Shown here piece by piece: positions 11,847 to 13,818 of a stretch of DNA of 13,818 nt (its first letter is position 1; every line of letters begins with the position of its first letter). The position numbers and the translations under genes are program-made. The stretch lies in the NCBI GenBank assembly GCA_900754515.1, contig CAAEDD010000044.1, forward strand, positions 1 to 13,818, in the 5' to 3' direction. The DNA comes from an uncultured Oscillospiraceae bacterium. GTDB taxonomy: Bacteria; Bacillota; Clostridia; Oscillospirales; Oscillospiraceae. Under the pieces are notes generated by a model, which did no database searches, was not told the origin of the DNA, and saw only the letters and a program-made list of their open reading frames with translations.

Positions 11847-12614
11847 ATGAAAAATATTGCCCTTATTCTGCGCTATGACGGCAGCCGCTACCATGGCTGG
11901 CAGGTGCAGAAAAACGAGATAAGCGTGGCCCAAACTTTGGAGGAGGCCCTGAGCAAGACCTGCGGACACACCGTAAAAACTGTAGGCTGCGGCCGTACCG
12001 ATGCCGGAGTCCACGCCCTGCGCTACTGCGCCAACTTCCGCTCCGATACCCGCATACCTATGGACCGGCTGCCCCTGGCTGTGAATTCCAGACTGCCGGA
12101 GGACATTGCCGTTTTGGAGGCGGTGGAGGCGCCGGAGGATTTTAACGCCATCGGCTCATGTATAAAAAAGGAATATGTATATAAAATACTAAATAGCAAT
12201 ATCCGGGATCCTTTCCTGCAAAAGAGGGTCTGCTTCTATCCTCAGCATCTGGACATGGAGCTGATGAAAAGAGCGGGCAGGGCTTTTGAGGGTACCCACG
12301 ATTTCAAGGCCGTGCGCAGCGAGGGCACCAAGACCAGAACCACTGTGCGTACCGTCTACTGGTGCAGGGCGGAGAAGGACGGCGAGCTCATTACAATATC
12401 CATCTGTGCCGACGGCTTTTTGTACAATATGTGCCGGGCTATGGTGGGCACTATGGTATATGCCTCTTACGGAAAGCTGCTGCCGGAGGATATCCCCATG
12501 CTTCTGGAAAAAGGCGACCGGCGGCTCACCGGCCCCACTATGCCGCCCCAGGGCCTGTATCTCAACCGTGTATGGTATGACGGAGCAGTGGGGGAGATGT
12601 TTTCCAGATATTGA
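11847..12614 (+). CDS. truA: tRNA pseudouridine(38-40) synthase TruA
   Basis: Isomerises uridine to pseudouridine at positions 38-40 of the tRNA anticodon arm. The 255 residues are normal in length. The catalytic aspartate is D52 in GCGRTDAGVHA (47-57). The N-terminal YDGSRYHGWQVQ and the C-terminal FLYNMCRAMVGTMVYAS run are both classic TruA blocks. The gene begins 8 bases after ecfT and is the standard last member of the ecfA1-ecfA2-ecfT-truA block. No clear Shine-Dalgarno is visible before ATG at 11847 (the preceding bases are AAAAGCACCG), so translation may depend on coupling from ecfT. The rplM-rpsI genes that often follow truA in Firmicutes are absent. Confidence 0.96.
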   Translation: MKNIALILRYDGSRYHGWQVQKNEISVAQTLEEALSKTCGHTVKTVGCGRTDAGVHALRYCANFRSDTRIPMDRLPLAVNSRLPEDIAVLEAVEAPEDFNAIGSCIKKEYVYKILNSNIRDPFLQKRVCFYPQHLDMELMKRAGRAFEGTHDFKAVRSEGTKTRTTVRTVYWCRAEKDGELITISICADGFLYNMCRAMVGTMVYASYGKLLPEDIPMLLEKGDRRLTGPTMPPQGLYLNRVWYDGAVGEMFSRY

Positions 12615-12647
12615 GGGGCTCGCGCTATATATTTGTTCATAATCTAG

Positions 12648-12656
12648 TGTTAAAAT
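12648..12656 (+). promoter_or_regulatory. Possible extended -10 promoter before the CvpA-family gene
   Basis: TGT followed by TAAAAT (12651-12656) is an extended -10 pattern, with no good -35 at the right distance. An alternative is TTGTTC (12633-12638) with TAATAA (12656-12661) at 17 bases. Either would start transcription between truA and the next gene. Confidence 0.4.
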
Positions 12657-12675
12657 AATAATTCTGAACGGGGTT

Positions 12676-12689
12676 GCCGCTTCGGCGGC
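12676..12689 (+). other. UUCG-capped hairpin in the CvpA-gene leader
   Basis: GCCGC pairs with GCGGC around TTCG, a C(UUCG)G tetraloop known to be very stable in RNA. It lies 12 bases before the AAGGA ribosome binding site. No T-run follows, so it is more likely a leader structure or a weak truA 3' end than a full terminator. Confidence 0.5.
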
Positions 12690-12715
12690 CAATACATATA
12701 AAGGATGAAATACAC

Positions 12716-13432
12716 ATGAAGATAATTATCGATATCCTCCTCTTGATAATAATTGCCCTGTGTACCTGGAACGGTTATAAGCGGGGACTGGTAGGCGGTG
12801 TAGCCGGAATCCTGGCCATCATCATCGCCCTTTTCGGCGGCAGCCTTCTCTCCTCTGCCTATGCCCATGAGGTAGTTCCGGCCCTGGAACCCTTTGTGGA
12901 TGGATATATTGACTCCACAGATACAAGGGAAGCAGTGCTGGAAAAGCTGGGCTATGGGGAGAGCGATCTGTCCCTGGAGGATATCCTGGCCCAGGATACG
13001 TCCCTGCGTTACGACTATGCCTATGAGTGCATGAGAATGGTGGGCTTTTATGAAAAGCGGGCGGACACTCTGGCTTCCGATGCCGTGGCGCTGGCCGACG
13101 CAAACGGCATATCCATGACCGACGCTGTGGTGTCTGTGCTCTGCGATACCATAACCTATGTGGGGGCCTTGGTGATAGCTTTCCTGCTGATTTTGATTTT
13201 CCTGGTGGCCATAGGCAACGTAGGCAATCTCTCCTTCCGCCTGCCCAATATGGAGGCTCTGGACGAGGTGGGCGGAGCGGTGCTGGGCTTTGCCAAGGCT
13301 TTTATATATTGCGTGCTCTTCTGCTGGCTGCTCAGTTTCCTGGGTATCCTTATCGGTCAGGATACCATGGAGCGCACCACACTGGGCCGATTTTTCCTGA
13401 TTTTTGACTTTATGACCAACGGCCTGATGTAA
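12716..13432 (+). CDS. CvpA-family membrane protein
   Basis: An integral membrane protein of 238 residues from the start I chose. Four hydrophobic segments lie at about 1-17, 25-48, 139-166 and 193-214. An outer or loop region between the second and third (about 49-138) is acidic and longer than in the shortest family members. The CvpA-type block DEVGGAVLGFAKAF (183-196) sits just before the last membrane segment, and the N-terminal WNGYKRGLVGGV motif also fits. Enterobacterial CvpA was named for colicin V production, and its general role is poorly defined. The frame extends to an ATG at 12674, but ATG at 12716 is preferred: AAGGA lies 10 bases upstream, and the extension would include the leader hairpin and add a charged, non-family N-terminus. 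The next gene starts 39 bases downstream, possibly in the same transcript. Confidence 0.8.
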   Translation: MKIIIDILLLIIIALCTWNGYKRGLVGGVAGILAIIIALFGGSLLSSAYAHEVVPALEPFVDGYIDSTDTREAVLEKLGYGESDLSLEDILAQDTSLRYDYAYECMRMVGFYEKRADTLASDAVALADANGISMTDAVVSVLCDTITYVGALVIAFLLILIFLVAIGNVGNLSFRLPNMEALDEVGGAVLGFAKAFIYCVLFCWLLSFLGILIGQDTMERTTLGRFFLIFDFMTNGLM

Positions 13433-13471
13433 AATTTCAGGCACTGATGATATTTATAACGGAGGCAATAA

Positions 13472-13818
13472 ATGCAGCCTACAATGTGTTCCCGCTGCGG
13501 CAAGAATGTGGCCGTAGTATTCATTACAAAGATAGAAGGGGGCCAGACCAAGAACGAGGGCCTGTGCCTCAAGTGCGCCAGAGAGCTTCATATAAAGCCC
13601 ATTGACGACGTGATAAATAAAATGGGGATAAGCGATGATGAGTTGGACTCCCTCACCGGCGATATGAGCGCCGCTCTCTCCGGGGCGGAGGAGATATTGC
13701 CCGTCTCCGATGGGGATGACAACCCCGAGGACGACGGTAAGACCGCCACCTTCCCCTTCCTCAGCCGCCTTTTCGGTGGCCCGCCGGCTCCCGGGGAGGC
13801 CCCCGGAAACGGCGCCAA
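13472..13818 (+). CDS. N-terminus of a ClpC/ClpE-like ATPase with zinc finger (partial)
   Basis: An incomplete gene that leaves the window after 115 codons, not in the reading frames I was given; I translated it by hand. It begins MQPTMCSRCGKNVAVVF. Two CxxC pairs (C6/C9 and C32/C35) form a four-cysteine zinc finger like those in ClpE and McsA, with the following helix (ARELHIKPIDDVINKMG) typical of that module. An acidic stretch (about 80-97, DGDDNPEDDG) and a Phe/Gly/Pro-rich segment (FPFLSRLFGG) follow. Clostridial Clp ATPases with this kind of N-terminus continue into the Clp core, but the ATPase domains lie beyond the end here, so the assignment is inferred. GGAGG at 13461-13465 lies 6 bases before the ATG. 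A stand-alone McsA-like zinc-finger protein is the alternative. Confidence 0.7.
   Translation, partial: MQPTMCSRCGKNVAVVFITKIEGGQTKNEGLCLKCARELHIKPIDDVINKMGISDDELDSLTGDMSAALSGAEEILPVSDGDDNPEDDGKTATFPFLSRLFGGPPAPGEAPGNGA

Noticed and set aside
12650..13444. A 264-codon minus-strand frame opposite the CvpA-family gene
   Set aside because: Gln/His-rich antisense composition with no motifs, and it crosses the leader hairpin of the real gene.
1..13818. tRNA or rRNA genes
   Set aside because: No cloverleaf-like segment with a TTCGA-type arm in proper context, and no rRNA sequence was recognised.

Overview
This window reads as core chromosome of a Gram-positive, gut-type member of the Clostridia, most like the Oscillospiraceae and their relatives. 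I infer this from protein content and gene order, since no rRNA is present. The pointers are a moderately high G+C content, Firmicutes-type promoters and Shine-Dalgarno sites, an ecfA1-ecfA2-ecfT-truA block, a stand-alone Pta, an OmpR-type two-component pair with an unusual multi-membrane kinase, and the start of a ClpC/E-like ATPase with a cysteine zinc finger. Isoleucine is often coded by ATA although most other codons end in G or C.

Layout. Positions 1-378 hold no convincing gene but are packed with at least seven stem-loops. pta (phosphate acetyltransferase) lies on the minus strand at 379-1377. It diverges from a small XRE-family regulator (1536-1865) that overlaps lepA (elongation factor 4, 1862-3667) by 4 bases. 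The two divergent promoters are clear, and a palindrome sits on the regulator's own -10 box. A long composite stem-loop follows lepA. Next come a response regulator (3906-4616) and its histidine kinase (4603-6780), and then a predicted surface lipoprotein with a ComEC-type metallo-beta-lactamase domain (6890-8053), which ends at a good intrinsic terminator. A class I SAM-dependent methyltransferase (8244-9104) has its own promoter. Positions 9105-9349 are non-coding and contain the second, inverted copy of a 43-base palindromic repeat first seen at 141-183. The ECF transporter energising module (ecfA1, ecfA2, ecfT) and truA follow as a tight operon (9350-12614). After them come a CvpA-family membrane protein (12716-13432) and the first 115 codons of a Clp-type ATPase that runs off the end (13472-13818).

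How the genes fit together. Most are housekeeping functions: acetyl-CoA/acetate metabolism, translation fidelity, RNA modification, vitamin uptake and proteolysis. The XRE regulator and lepA form one translationally coupled unit that is probably autoregulated. The two-component pair has a candidate direct-repeat operator upstream of its promoter. The ECF module has no substrate-binding S component here, so it must pair with S components encoded elsewhere.

I see no clear new multi-gene system. The most interesting signals are the palindrome-rich DNA at 32-355 with its distant inverted copy at 9195-9237, the XRE operator/lepA coupling, the lipoprotein MBL enzyme with a C-terminal Cys/His tail, and the ATA-rich codon use.
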